64,000 nt of DNA from Apostichopus japonicus (taxonomy: Eukaryota > Echinodermata > Holothuroidea > Aspidochirotida > Stichopodidae): NCBI RefSeq assembly GCF_037975245.1, contig NC_092563.1:17597594-17661593 (forward strand), in the 5' to 3' direction. The notes under the pieces are model-generated. The model saw nothing but the letters and a program-made list of their open reading frames with translations. It was not told where the DNA came from and did no database searches. Numbering within the stretch: position 1 is the first letter of the stretch; the number at the start of each line of letters is the position of its first letter. Positions 1-13,800 of this stretch are shown here, piece after piece. The position numbers were made by a program, and so were the translations under genes.

Positions 1-1
1 T

Positions 2-748
2 TTGAGTGAAATGGCAATAGCTTTTGATGACAAGCTCATCAATTTACTCTCTGGAAATCATCAACATTTGGAAGTCATGAATATGCAAAACAAGTCTCTG
101 ACGTGTAGAGTTACTCCAGAGTGTATGGAAGTTTTTGTTCGAAAGTGTCGGAAACTTAAGGTTTTAATTACATTTTACAAATGTTTATCAGAACAAGTTC
201 TTTTTGCAATGACGGAGACAGGTCGTGAGCCCATGCAATTTTTGTCCGTTCTGTGCAAAATGGAGGAAAAATATCATAGAGGAATAACGAACGAGGCGTG
301 GTCAGTGATCGGATGCAAGTTACCTGATTTGAAAGTTGCAATACATTTTGATTATACCACTGATCGGGACCAAATCAGAAAAATTTTGCTTCCAATGATC
401 CCATTGGCTGAGCTAGACATCCGCTCGCTGTCCGACGTTCATCAAGAAGTCCATTTGGCGGGAAAGTATTATCATAATAGTTTAGAAAGTGTGACCATCA
501 GCACGACACACTCTGACCAATTAGAAGAGTCGTTTGTGTATCTAGCGGCTCACTCGACGAAATTAAGAATGTTACACAGCTTCTGCGGATTACACAAGAG
601 CACAATCCAATCTATTCGGGAATTTCGACCAGAACTCCAAAAATATACACTTCAAGAAAATGACACCGAAGACTGTTCTCTACCGCTGATATTTCAGGGG
701 AGATTCGCCCAAGTGGAAAGGATGAAAGAATTGGGAATGTACGGTTAA
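2..748 (+). CDS. FBXL8: FBXL8-like F-box/LRR protein, C-terminal exon (5' end outside window)
   Basis: The open frame runs from the window edge to a TAA at 746-748 and gives about 248 residues with no F-box, so this is the 3' part of a larger gene. The second half aligns by eye with vertebrate FBXL8: a NEAW motif, a stretch on K-x-LLPMIPLAEL, an AGKYYHNSLESV segment like the AAHHYAATL block of FBXL8, and an LHSFCGLHKS-to-LQKYTLQ end resembling its REVHCFCVVSHS and LRTYTLK. FBXL proteins are substrate receptors of SCF ubiquitin ligases; the leucine-rich region binds the substrate. The residues seen are degenerate LRR-like units without a catalytic site. The upstream splice acceptor is not visible. 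It is tail-to-tail with the cyclic-nucleotide-domain gene downstream. Family assignment is from remembered similarity and is good, but orthology is not tested. Confidence 0.8.
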   Translation: MSEMAIAFDDKLINLLSGNHQHLEVMNMQNKSLTCRVTPECMEVFVRKCRKLKVLITFYKCLSEQVLFAMTETGREPMQFLSVLCKMEEKYHRGITNEAWSVIGCKLPDLKVAIHFDYTTDRDQIRKILLPMIPLAELDIRSLSDVHQEVHLAGKYYHNSLESVTISTTHSDQLEESFVYLAAHSTKLRMLHSFCGLHKSTIQSIREFRPELQKYTLQENDTEDCSLPLIFQGRFAQVERMKELGMYG

Positions 749-1024
749 CAAACTGCGAAAAGATGACATTTTAAGCCTGAAATTAAGTCTATATTCCTTT
801 TGGTATATTTTTTGGGTATATTTATTGCTATCCGAGCTACGACGTACACAGAGTTGTATTGGTGGACAAATTCTTAATTTCCCCTACTGAGTTCATTAGG
901 GGGAATGATTCTTTAGGGAAGGGCCAAAGGTGGATCCAAGATTTTATAATCTGAGGGCCTCCCCCAAGGAAAAAGGGTAAAGTTTTAGACGTCAAATGGT
1001 GCATACTGAGGCATATTTATAGAC

Positions 1025-1030
1025 AATAAA
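1025..1030 (+). promoter_or_regulatory. Polyadenylation signal of the FBXL8-like gene
   Basis: A canonical AATAAA lies 277 bases after the FBXL8-like stop, in AT-rich sequence. No other canonical signal is closer. Bases 749-1024 are therefore the likely 3' UTR and hold no other feature I can see. Confidence 0.5.
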
Positions 1031-1874
1031 ACTAATTAGGAATATAATTATAACTAGACGCAATGTTATGCTTATAGGTGCGTCTGATTTTTTTTTTGTG
1101 TCAGAGGTTGGATCGGTCCTCATGGCGTATTTCGCCTAGAGTGGTCTACTTGTTTTCTGACTGAATATCAAAAAATCCCCACGGTGAACTTTTCCGCCAT
1201 GCAGAAAGCCAAAAAAAAATAACTACTTGATTTAGTACAATATGATGACTTTACCTGCGGGAATGTATATACAATGGAGGAAAAAAACAGCAAACATTGC
1301 TTCGAGTCCGGATCCGACGGTAAAAACTGAAATATTCTCTCGTAGAAAGCAAGTGAAGTCTGTTATTTTACCTCCAAATGTACAAGGAAGTTTTGTTTTC
1401 TTTGGAAGGAGATTTTGAAACTTTGGCTATGATGATATCATCAACCTTTATCATCTAATTTTGGCTGTAAATCGATAGGGTGAGGGGGGGGTACCATTTA
1501 CTCCCAATAACATTAGTAGATTGGCTTCGAAAGAACGTTTGGTAGGATATCTGTGTCAGGGAGGAGGAGGGGGAGGGAGAGGGGATTAGAGGGAGGTCCA
1601 GCATTTCGATGAACAGTGCAGCGTTTTCTTGAAAGTGCAGTTGAACAGAAAATACCTTGACGAACGTTTCCGACCCATTACTGCTCACTGATAGAAGAAA
1701 CCAAAAATTAAATGAGAGACTTTTGACTATATTCTTTCATACTTTCTATATTACAAATATTTTACATAGCGTAAGGTAACCTCACACTCAATATATTTGA
1801 CTGTGTTTTTAAACATCCTTAGCCAACAGAAATATGATGAATGTATAGATACCAGTCTTTACAATGTATCAAGA

Positions 1875-2270
1875 CAGGGTTGTCCAACCTTTTGCAGAGG
1901 AGGGCCACATGGAATGATTATGATGAAGGAAGGGGCTGAATGAACCCTACGCTCGATTTTTCGCCCGAAGCCCAAGGCAACAAAATGTGAGCACTGCGCG
2001 CGGAGCACACTGATTTATTTTCCTTCCTGATAAAACAGATGAATAAAGTCCAGCCGTTCCCCCCCCCCCCTCCGCTGAGAGAGTCACACAAACTAACCTG
2101 TATGCAGTTTTTTGGACCCAGAAGGTTCGAATGATTGATTATATAGCTTCAAATTGTTATCAATAATTCTGCTCACTAAAATTTCACACCGTAGAGCATC
2201 TCTGGCGGACCGGACGCAACCCTGCGGCGGGCCGGACTGTGGCCCGCTGGCCGTAGGTTGGACAACCCTG
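1875..2270. mobile_element. Non-autonomous hAT-type element (MITE) with 8-bp target duplication
   Basis: The ends are inverted copies of CAGGGTTGTCCAACC, with the right end reading GGTTGGACAACCCTG. The flanks are TATCAAGA (1867-1874) and TATTAAGA (2271-2278), a 7/8 matching target-site duplication. 8-bp duplications and CA..TG ends with short inverted repeats are the hallmark of the hAT superfamily. The 396-bp interior has no coding capacity and includes a poly-C run. Confidence 0.85.
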
Positions 2271-2278
2271 TATTAAGA

Positions 2279-4844
2279 CAACATGGACCTAACATGCACT
2301 TAATTCTGTTCTATAGAGCACAAACATAGCTTTGTATTTTCACTTACTCCCCCCCCCCCCGCCCCCCTGACATCTGGAAATTTAAGGTTTCTTGCAAAGT
2401 TTTCTTAGTATTTTATTGTATATCATATGGTACAGTTTTGCACAATTGCTGGCGGACATAAATCCTTTTAAAAAAGTCAAACATTATATAAAGGCAAACA
2501 TTCAACTTTCATTTGGACTCGACAACATGTCAGTCCGTTAAACCTTGCACTAGTGTGAATGTAGTCAACTGTAATAATAATCTTCTTTCCACCATCCTGC
2601 TCTTCCTTCCCACCTGATTCCTCAAGTCTTTAGCCCCCCCTCAATCCCCACCACCACCCCTCTGCCATGTTTATTGAATATTGAGATGTCTCAAATCTTG
2701 AAGAGATGAGACTCATCCATTAACAATCTTTGAGAAGTTTCATTAATTCATAACAGCTAATATTGATTTATTGAAAATTATCTATATCTAAAGTTACTTG
2801 CTGTAATATGAATATTCAAATATGTAAATTCCAGTTCTTGACCAACGCTTCCAGCAATACTCATTAGTACTCTTAATTTTATTTATCCCTAACGTATCAG
2901 GATAATTATCCACAAAGGGGATTGTTTGTACATAATCAATATTATTTCTCAAACTCATTGTTTTAATTTCAGCAATATTTTCATATACAAATCCAACACG
3001 TGCCCCTACTTTAATGATTGAAATGTTGATATAAACATGCATATTATCTCAATAATCATTTCTAGAATATTCATATGTATGTAACAATTTCTTTTTTAGG
3101 GATAATGTCCATATCATTACTTCCTGTCTTCCTCTATGCAAATTAAAAGAGGGTTATAACCATAAATATAGGAATATTCTTATCTTTATTTCCTGAAATA
3201 TGCAAAATAAACAGTTTGAATTCTTAATGAAGGGTATTGGTAATACTGATTAAGAAGCAGAGCATTTGGTGAAATTGCCGCATTGAATATCAATTTGAAA
3301 ATAAATAATTCACAGTATTATAATTTATCAGCAATAATAATTAGTAAGCAAATTAATATTCATATGTAGATTATTAATAAAAGGGAATTGCATAGAAATA
3401 TTCAATGTTTTTAATTCAAAATAAATCATGACTGACAGTGATTAATTGAAATTTAATTAAGCAATATTAATTCATTTCTAAAAATCAATGGCATACAGAA
3501 TTATTGATGACATCATTATCGACATTATTTGTTATTATGCAAAATAGTACCATTACTTTTGTTAAATTGCTTGGTAGAATTGATATAATGACAAAAAACT
3601 TTGTGATCTTTTTGTTAACAAAAATCTTACTAAATATAGTTATCATAGAAAAACTCTTCTTCCCAAATAAAATATGAGATTTCATTGGAGCAAATAATGT
3701 GCAATTTATCATATGTGTGATATAATTTCTTAATAAACACATCTATTTGTGCCTTTTATATGCAGATTATTACTATATGTGTGCAAACAATTATGTCATA
3801 TGTTTACACATTTTTTGGTTACAAAATACAATGCATATTCATGAGTTTTAAATTGATTTAATATTGATTTTATTTAAACTAAATTTACACTTTGGTCAAG
3901 ATCAACTTTTTAGATACCCACAATTACTAAAAGATGATTAATGTACAATAATTGTGATTGGTTTCTCCAAACCAACTAATAATCCAATAATCGTTTTTTT
4001 CACTTTTTGTCTTAACTGTTCTTCTTACTTCTTACATATATTTACTGTCAAATTTTCAAAAATAGATCTTCTTACAATTTTTGCTGTTTTAAATCAAAAA
4101 GTTCTATGCAACTTTTCCTATGCAAAAGTGAAACAAAACTAGATACAAGAAGGTACCACGATACCGACAAACTTTCTTCAAATCATTTGAGTTTTGGTGT
4201 AATTAAACATATGTTATAATGAACTAAGAACTGCACACCAAGAACCTGTTGAGGTGAAAAAGTTGAAAAGAGAAAAAAACACATGTGTATATTTGGTTGG
4301 ATTAAAAGAAAACCTTAACATATCATGAATGAATTTCCAGTGAATCATTAGTGTAGCAATTGGTTGCGATAGAATTTGATTCCTGAGAAGGCAAGATGCA
4401 CTGTTTACATTCCTGCAAAGAGTCGCACTATAATAATTCAACTACGAACCTCCCAGGATATCGTTCAACTCACCCAAGTCACCAACAAATGTGATGTGGC
4501 ATTGATGGTACATCTTCAACATGGACCAAAAAACCCAAATGGTACCTGCATTTGTGGTAAGAGAATACCTGTATAGGTTTTGTGAAACAGTAGGAACAGT
4601 GGCAGATTTGCCCACCAGGTTACTGCCTCAAAACTGGTGCCATGCTGGGTACAAGGTGCTGCAAAGTTGAGGTGCTGATTCCTCCTGGTGTCAAACGGTG
4701 CAAGCTCTATCGCACACACCAAAATACATTGTTGTTTTAATACCCCAGGATCCCTGGTTGTTTCACTGAACTGGTAGCGAATTTATGTCCAAGTCTGCCC
4801 CTGAGTGGGGTACATTGTCTGCTCTGCTCTGACACACATACACA
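2279..4844. other. Intergenic, strongly AT-rich, no gene seen
   Basis: Between the hAT MITE and the last exon of the CNBD-like gene I see C-runs near 2350 and 2635 and a long AT-rich tract (about 2700-4200). The short open frames here do not resemble a protein and have no consistent splice structure. The 3' UTR of the minus-strand gene must begin at 4844 and go leftwards, but I found no convincing AATAAA close to its stop. Confidence 0.6.
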
Positions 4845-7800
4845 CTACTTTGCCCACTTGCCACGTCCTGGTCGTATCCCTTTTGCAAAAATAGAATCCT
4901 CCAAGACACCCTGCTTAAACTGGTTCCACTGTCTCTTTTCTTCTTGGCTAATATATTCATCATGAATTTGATCCTGTGAAAATAAAACATTATATCATCA
5001 CACCAAGTTGCAAAATTTAATGCAACTACCTCCTGCAGTGCATTCTCACTGCAGTTCATCAAGTGCTTCTAACACTATGATTGTAATGGAACAAACTTAC
5101 GCATTTCTATGAAGTAAGTTCTTCTCAAACTGTGCAATAAGCTAGCAAGAGTTTCTAGTTTTCTATAATCACTTTTTGGCTTAAAGTAAACTATGCACTG
5201 GTTTGTATTTTCCCTAACGATTTTACAGGCTTAGGGTAGAGCTAATATTTAACTGTTTGTAAAAGTTCACAGAATTTCCCAATGTATTAATCATTGTTGT
5301 GAAATTGATATGCCATTAATAAAGGAGAGATTGTTTATAGATGTTTCCATGTAAACCCAACCAGCTTTAAAAGTAGCTATACCTTCTTTATAAACTAAGT
5401 GATTCATCTGTATTGACTCCAAACTTTTATTAAATTTTATCAGAAAATTAAATTTCTATTCCTCAAAATAATTGTCAAATATTGAGGAGGAAACAAAAGA
5501 AACCAGTTGCATGGTAGGAGATGTTACCATGGTAACACCAGCAGTTGTGCTATAAATCTTACCTCTGTCATTGTTTTATAAAGGCTTTCATTTGACTGGA
5601 GTAGCAGTGATGTGGTAGTTTCATCCAACTCTGAAATAATAATTGTAATATCAAAATAAGGTGTCTGGGCTTTTAGTTTGAGTAAAAAGTATTTTGACAG
5701 GACATTGAATTTGCGTACATGAGATGAGTCAAACATATATATATATAGTTTGGTGTGGCTTACAACCTGCAGAAAAATGATTCGCTTGGTTACAAGATTG
5801 AAGTTTAACCCTGATTTAATATTATTTGTGAGAAACTTGAGGGAAACAAATCAAAGTTTATTATTTTTCTGGCCCTGCACACATGGATGGTAAGTGAGGA
5901 GAAAATGTTTCAGAAAACTTAAAAACTGTTGTTAGAAGAGTTTAGCACTTTCCTGTCTCAATATCGGCCTATTTAAGTTTGTGACTCGAGTAACTGCATG
6001 ACCTTGAAGGGGAAAACAAACTTCACAAGTTCAGTTGAAAACTTTTGTTGAATGAGAATGGACGATTCAAGATACACGACTCATTACACACACTGCTACT
6101 TGATATAGGTCCTTACCTTGTAATTTCTCCAAGGTTATAATTCCGACCTCCACCTGTGTGGCTGTAACCACAGATGACGTGATTGGTTCAGATTTAAGAA
6201 CGCTTACTTCGCCAAAAGATTCCGACGCTTTCATTTGACCCACCACAACCTGTTTTCTCTTCCATTTCTGATGAAAAAGGAAATCCCAAAACGAGGAAAA
6301 GTTATCACATTTTTTGGTAAAATAATTTTTGAAATAATTTAAATTAAGAGAAACAAAACAATTTCTCCATTGTCTTCTACACAGGGTTTAAGTGGAATCT
6401 CTTTCGTCCATTTTTGTATTAAATCATAAATCGGTCAAATTATTGTGGCATGGCAACAAAAGTCAACACAATGAAGATTTATAAATGATGACCAGTGGAA
6501 GGAACTTGAATTTAATAAGGAAAAAATATAATAATAAAAATCAATTTTCTTCAATATCTTCTGCACAATATTAAAGAGGAATTACTTTTATCTACTTCTA
6601 TATTTTGTACAACATTACGAAAGAGACTTCTTTTCTGGTTGCGGATCTGCGAAACAAAACTGAAGACTCATGTTTTTTCTCTTTTACTTTGTTTTGGGAT
6701 AGGGATGAGGAGGGAGGGAGGGGGAGGGGGAGGGGAGGGGGAGGGGAGGGGAGGGGAGGGGAGGGGAGGGGAGGGGAGGGGAGGGGAGGGGAGGGGAGGG
6801 GAAGAAGAAAAGACAATGGAAAATTCTTTTTCATACATCTCATCCTCCCACCCTCGTTTGCGAATCACAATTGTTGACAGAGAAAGAATTACTGCGGGTA
6901 TCATTATAACAAAAACACAGGTATTGATAAATTTCCTCCTATCCAAATTATGTTCTGATTGAACGAAGGAATGGAAAAATGGATGGGCCTGAAAATTTGT
7001 GAGCTTTGGTGATTCATATTCATAAAAGTCATGTCACATGAGAGAGGACTGATGTTGATCATATATTAATCATGCTAAATGTCAGAGCACAAATGACAAG
7101 AAATGTTTACAAGTTTTACTTATCGCTTTCATCTCACACGTTACACCACGAATGATTTAATTTTAATGCGATGATTTTCATTTAACGTACCTCGTTTGGT
7201 AGCATCATGTAACAACTGGCATTAAGTCAATGTTCCACAAACCATACTGCTGCATTGGTATTACCATCAGGATATAACTCCTAGGACTTTCATCTCACAC
7301 GGTACAACCACGAATGATTTAATTTTAATGCGATGTCTTTATAATTTAACGTACCTTATCACCGTTAGGTAACATCATGTTGACCCTGACCTCCCGCAGT
7401 ACATGACATTCACCGTTCTTGATGAAAACGATGAAAGGACAGAGGAAGCCCTCACTCACAAGCACTGTAAAGAGAACATGTCAACAGGAGAGTACAATTA
7501 AACATAGAATCACAGAGAAAGCTTGTGTTGCTCTAACCCATCGCATATAATTCACTTCTACTGAGGGGGTTGGAACCGGGGCAAACAATCCTACAGTCTC
7601 TGTGATCCTACCAATGGCACCAGGGCCTTGAATTAAGTCTTACATTTGTCGTCTCGGATAAAACTAGTGACTTCAGTGACCATTAAGAAATCAGCACCTT
7701 CTTTGACGTCCCTGCTCAAATGCATTGCAAACAACTGATGAAAGTCAATGTTCCACAAAAAATACCGCTGCATTTGGTATAACTATCAGGATATAATTCC

Positions 7801-10800
7801 TAGGACAAAAATTAATTTTAAGAAATAGAGCAGTAGTTTTTTCTTCTTTATTATGCTTCATTTCTTAGGCCAAGGAAAATAACAGAAAACTGATTGGGAA
7901 AATTATGAACATGTTTTGGAAAGAGTAAAACACATTATCAGCCAAAAATTTCTTTCTTTTTTTCTTCTTCTTACAATTCTTGAATTTTAATGTTGTAAAG
8001 GGCAGGATTATGTCAGGTGAAGATGAATAAATAAGTCTAAAGGTTGATTCTCAGGTTATGGCAAAATATTCTAATTGACAATAGTCTTCTTTTCTTCTGG
8101 CTTGCATGAAAAATGATAAAAGATCTATATTCCAATAAAGAGATATAAGAAACACAGCCTGACCAGTATTCGCTGGAAACTTTGTCCATTCGAGTAATTC
8201 AGCTAATCTCTGGAGAGACTGCCTCGGCCACATCTTATAAGCTCTACAGGACTGTATCAATTCAATCTTTTCGGATATTTCATGTTCTATTATGTGCTGA
8301 AATAAAATACATATTCAGAATGATGGCGTGATAGTGGTCACAACTCTAATAGTAATTCATTGATCAATATTTTGAAGCTTAATGATTAACATCAACAACA
8401 TTTAATCAATCAATCTCTGCAAAGCATACATACCAATTATCCAAAAGTTTTACCCTCCAAGGGTCCCATATCAGTGATGAAAATTAAGGGAGCAAATCAC
8501 TTTTCTGGTGGGAGTTGTTGGAGGTTAGGGGGGGGGGGGGGGGTTGGTTGGGAGGTTGAAATAAGCATTGGAAATAACCATGTACTGAAATGAGGAACTT
8601 TGAAGAACGAATTGAAGATTCCACACACAAAACGGACGTGTAGGCACTATCGGTGGTAGAATGAGAAGGAAGGACTTTGACCGTTGAGGTCTGGACATAG
8701 TGTTACAAGGTAACCAGTTCATTCTAGGCACGGTAGAATGAGAGTGGTAAGGTTGTGGGGAGACAGGTAAGCGAAAAGCAAAAAGCAAATAACATTGTTG
8801 CCTACACCCTAAAACCTAGCAGAAAGTGCAGAAACAACAATGGTGTAAGCTTAAACCGAATTTCAATTTTGCTTACAGTCTGTATTGCAAAATATCTTGA
8901 TTGTAGCTAGTAGTCAAGTTGCAACAATTTAAAAAAAATTAAATCACAAGCATTCTACAGTTCTTCATTAAAAGAAATGCACTTACAATACTAATACATA
9001 TTAGACACTTATATAGCGCTGCTACATCAAGATCTTAGCGCTTTGACAACTTAGCCTTGGTCATTGGTAACTTGTCACACCTACACACCAAAGTGTGCAC
9101 AATTCAATCAATCTCTCCTGGGGCACCACAACCATGTGTCGCCCGGGGCACTTCCCATAGGGTGCAGCCACAAACCGGCGCAACTATTATTTACAAGTTA
9201 CCTCGCAAGTCCCCATTTATACACCTGGGTGAAGAGAGGCAATGGAGATAAAGTGCCTTGCCCAAGTACACAACGCAATGATCTGGCCGGGGCTCGAACC
9301 TGTAATCCTTAGATCACCAGTGCACTGCCTTAACCACTTGACCACAACGCCCCCCCCCCCACAATAATAACACAAAACACAAAGCATTTTCATGAAAATG
9401 AATTTTCCTCACCTCTGTGATCCTCTTAAAATCGTTGCTGTGAATCTTGAGAAACTCACATGGTACCGATTTAATTTCTACACAGAGTATCCTGTAGCAA
9501 GAAGGGAAAGGAAGGACTAATAAGATTATTTAAGAGATCCTAGACTTGGACATTAACAGACGTGGACATTAAGAGATCCTGGACATGGACATTATGAGAC
9601 ATGGATATTGAGAGATCCTGGACATGGACATTAAGAGATCCTGGACATTAAGAGACATGGACATTATGAGACATGGACATTAAGAGATCCTGGACATGGA
9701 CATTAAGAGACATGGATATTAAGAGATCCTGGACATGGACATTAAGAGACATAAACATTAAGAGATCCTGGATATGGACATTAACAGACATGGACATTAA
9801 GAGATCCTAGACATGGACATTATGAGACATGGACATTAAGAGATCCTGGACATGGACATTAACAGACATGTACATTAAGAGATCCTGGACATGGACATTA
9901 AGACACATGGACATTAACATATCCTGGACATGGACATTAAGAGACATGGACATTAAGAGATCCTGGACATGGACATTATGAGACATGGACATTATGAGAT
10001 CCTGGACATGGACATTATGAGACATGGACATTAAGAGATCCTGGACATGGACAATAAGAGACATGGGCATTAAGAGATTCTGGACATGGACATTACAAGA
10101 CATGGACATTAAGAGATCCTAGACATGGACATTACAAGACATGGACATTAAGAGATCCTAGACATGGACATTAAGAGATCCTGGACATGGACATTACAAG
10201 ACATGGACATTAAGAGATCCTGGACATGGACATTAAGAGACATGGACATTAAGAGATCCTAGACATGGACATTAAGAGACATGGACATTAAGAGATCCTG
10301 GACATGTGGACATTAAGAGACATGGACATTCAGAGATCCTGGACATAAAGAGGTACTGGACATAACGTCTTCCAAATGCAAATTCACACCACACAATATA
10401 CACTGTCAACTTTGCATGTATGCCACACAAATAGTGTTGAATAATTCATAGCAAAAGATCATTCTGTTTTAATGCAAATATCTATGGTAAGCCTAGATCT
10501 CCCAAAATTTCTAAGGAAGATGCAGTTACAGCAAAGCCTCATTTGCATATAAGAATCAGGACTGATAATTGAGAGATACAGCACATTGCAAGAAAATATA
10601 TGAATATAGCCAAAACAGCCTCCCTATTTCTTTGTTAAATCAATATATGTTATTGTTATTTTGCTACACTTTACCTGCTATTTGGTTCAGGTCCATCAAC
10701 CCTTTCTAATGTGCCAAAGCAATCTCCGACTGACAACTGTAAAAAGATACACAATGTTTATGCAAAGTATAAATATCAAATAAAGTTGTAATGTAACAAC

Positions 10801-13800
10801 AGTATAAGCTAATGCATTGGTCTATTTACATGAAAACTGACTTTCTGCAATTTGTAGATATCAATATTCTATAAAGTTGTATCTGGATTTTTTTAAGTTC
10901 AGTAAGAGCTAGATTATCTGGATACGCCAGACTAGAGATTCTCCCGATATGGAACACATCCAGATGATAAAGTTTCATATAACTTTGTACATCATGATAT
11001 TTTATTTTTCGCTATATTCTGTTTTAGAATGTGAAAAACAGTACAGTCACATGACCACAGTTATAGACGCTTCCTTGGAGAAAAGAACTAAGTAACAAAA
11101 TAATAACATAAAAATAATAAAAAATGTGCATTGTTTAAGTAGCAGACTGTGTAGTGAAGATACAAATGCAGTATGAAGAATGAATGGTTGGATATTGGAT
11201 CCTGATAAAATGAGAATAAAATCATGTTTACTGTATGTAATTTACATAACAGACCAATGCACTTCAGGTGAACTTAAAAAAAAAGAAGCATGCTAGAGAT
11301 ATTGCACAGAATGACTTAAAACTACATTATGATTGAATGAATGAATGAATGAATGAATGAATGAATGAATGAATGAATGAATGAATGAATGCATGAATGA
11401 ATGAATGAATGAATAAATAAATAAATGAATGAATTGTAAAATAGAGGGCACTCTTTTAGATGTACCAACAAAACTTAGACATGATTAACTCAGCCTGTCT
11501 GTGTCTTGTCTTGTTTCATTTTGACTCATTTCACAAAACACACAATCAGGTGAATACATATTAACTGTTAACATTAACAAACAGGGAATCTTCCTATGTA
11601 ATCTATGCCTGTTGGTATTAACATTCACCACAAATAATTCTATATGGATGGGAATTTGATCAACAGTAAAAGAACAAAACAGATAACATCCAGCAATTTT
11701 GTTAAACAATCAACATCAGTCACAGGAATATTCCTTAAAAAGAACTGTACCAACAAAAAGGTGACCTCTAACACCAAAATCTCACTTAGCCAGTTTTACT
11801 CGAAATCTGACAATATTGTCTCGGTTAAAGAATGCATTGGTAAAAATAATAATAAAGCTAATAATGGGTTTTAAAAAAACTCACCTCGATATTTGCAACG
11901 CTCGGTTCTGGCGAATCACCTGCAGGGGTGGTTAGGATAGATGGAATGGAGGACAGATGGGGCTGACCTCGGAATTTCAACCAAGGGCGAGTAACTGGTG
12001 TCACACTTCCTCGCAAGATGATGTAAAATCCTGTATTTGCAAAAACTATCAAACAATTTTGAAAAAAAAAAAAAAACGCAATAAGTCAAAAATAATATAA
12101 TGAGGTATTAAGGAACACTTTAAACTGCTAAGTAAATATCAAAGCAAATCTGAAATTTGCACCTGTTAGTTAGTTTACCAACCATCCCACCTACTATTAC
12201 CGACCCCAAGATGGTAACGATTGCATCTAGCCATCTTCCCAATGGTATTTTCATATTGGTATTAATCAGTCTTGAGACAAATTTCAATTCTCCCCCCCAA
12301 CCATCCCCCACACCCACCCACCCCCCACTCCCAAAAAATTTCACTTGACACCTTATTTAAAGAAACTTAACTATAGTCATACTAAAGAATTGGGATTGTT
12401 CCGAGAATTAAGTATATTGTGGCAACACAATTTTACCAAAACTGATATGCAAATAAAGTTGCCATAATTGAGATGTATTTCAAGATTGTGCACCAACATC
12501 TTTGCAGAGTTTTGTTTCTATTTCCTTATTAATTTAAACTTTTCAACGTACCATAGAAAAACTTAATGCCAAAGACTTAACAACTAAGACTAACATTTAA
12601 GAGAGAACAACACAATCAATACAGCGACTCTTGCATAATGCAAAGAGTAATTCATATGCACTTACAATTTAACCATTGGCAATACTTATTATCGGGTACA
12701 AGGACTTCAACAGTTACCACAAAGATATCCCCAAGCTACTGGCATATACTGGAAGGTTTTTCACTCTTCTGATTTTTCCAACTAACTACAATTTCAAATA
12801 TATCGGTATTCAATTGCCTTGGTCGTTTATTTCCAGTTCATTTAACAGAGTCTGTTCAAAGGGATCTCTTTCAAGATCGGGCTTTAGGATTCACAAATGA
12901 CTTCAAATAGCTTAGCATCATAATTGATCTGTAGAGCAAGGTAAAATATTTCATCAAACAGAACTAGCATTGTTCAATACGGGTGCCAAAAGCCTACTGT
13001 ACAGTGGAATGAGGACCTTCCTTACCAGTTGGAACATCTGGACATACAATCAGAGTCCATGGCCTACTTGGTTAGGGTGTACGCATATAAAGCAGGAAGC
13101 CCGGGTTCGAATCCCTGTAGGCTGGAACATTTTTCACTGTTCTGGATTTTCCAACTAATTACAATTTCAAATATATATGCATATGCTTAGACAATCATAT
13201 TCGGTTGTGTATTAGTTGCAAATAAGAGATAAATAAGAAATACATTGAAAGGGGCTGGGGCATGAGCAGTACATTACAATGGCAGGAAGAGCCAGTCAAG
13301 TGACCCTGCACGTAAAGAGGCTGCAATCAGTGTACCTGTGTAGTTTTCATCCCTCCATACATCTTGCTGGACAGCTGTACATAGCTCTCTTAGTTCTTTG
13401 TTGGAGACTTGTTTGGACAATTGATCAAAGCTCTTGAGGTGTGTGTATAGTTGCTTGATGTCTTCAGCTGTCCTTTCATAGGGCCTGGATATACATATAA
13501 TAATTGAATAACCATTTAAACTATCGAAACTAAAAGACATATGAGCAAAGTTTGCAAAAAGCATATTGTGATCTAATTGTTATACCTTTGACCTTATCAA
13601 CACTGTGATTTTTGTTATCAAGTATCAGAAATAAATCATTCCTCTGATCCTCTGCATCTCCCCTCCATCTACCCTCCCGCTTGCCCCCCACCCCCGGGTC
13701 CCTGACTCCCCTCCTCCCAACCTTATGAAGTGTGTAGTAATGGTTTTTACACCACCCAGACAACAGTGACTTACATAGGAAAACTTGCTGAGGAGATTAC

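Noticed and set aside
9270-9351. tRNA gene on the minus strand
   Set aside because: The tRNA-like head is part of a longer SINE with a body that recurs at 32 kb.
9546-10360. CRISPR-like array of repeats
   Set aside because: There are no unique spacers; the repeated words are contiguous and drift gradually, and the locus is in a eukaryotic intron. It is a minisatellite.
13060-13125. Functional tRNA gene
   Set aside because: A and B boxes are good, but the bases around them do not make acceptor and T stems, and the sequence continues into a repeated tail found elsewhere.
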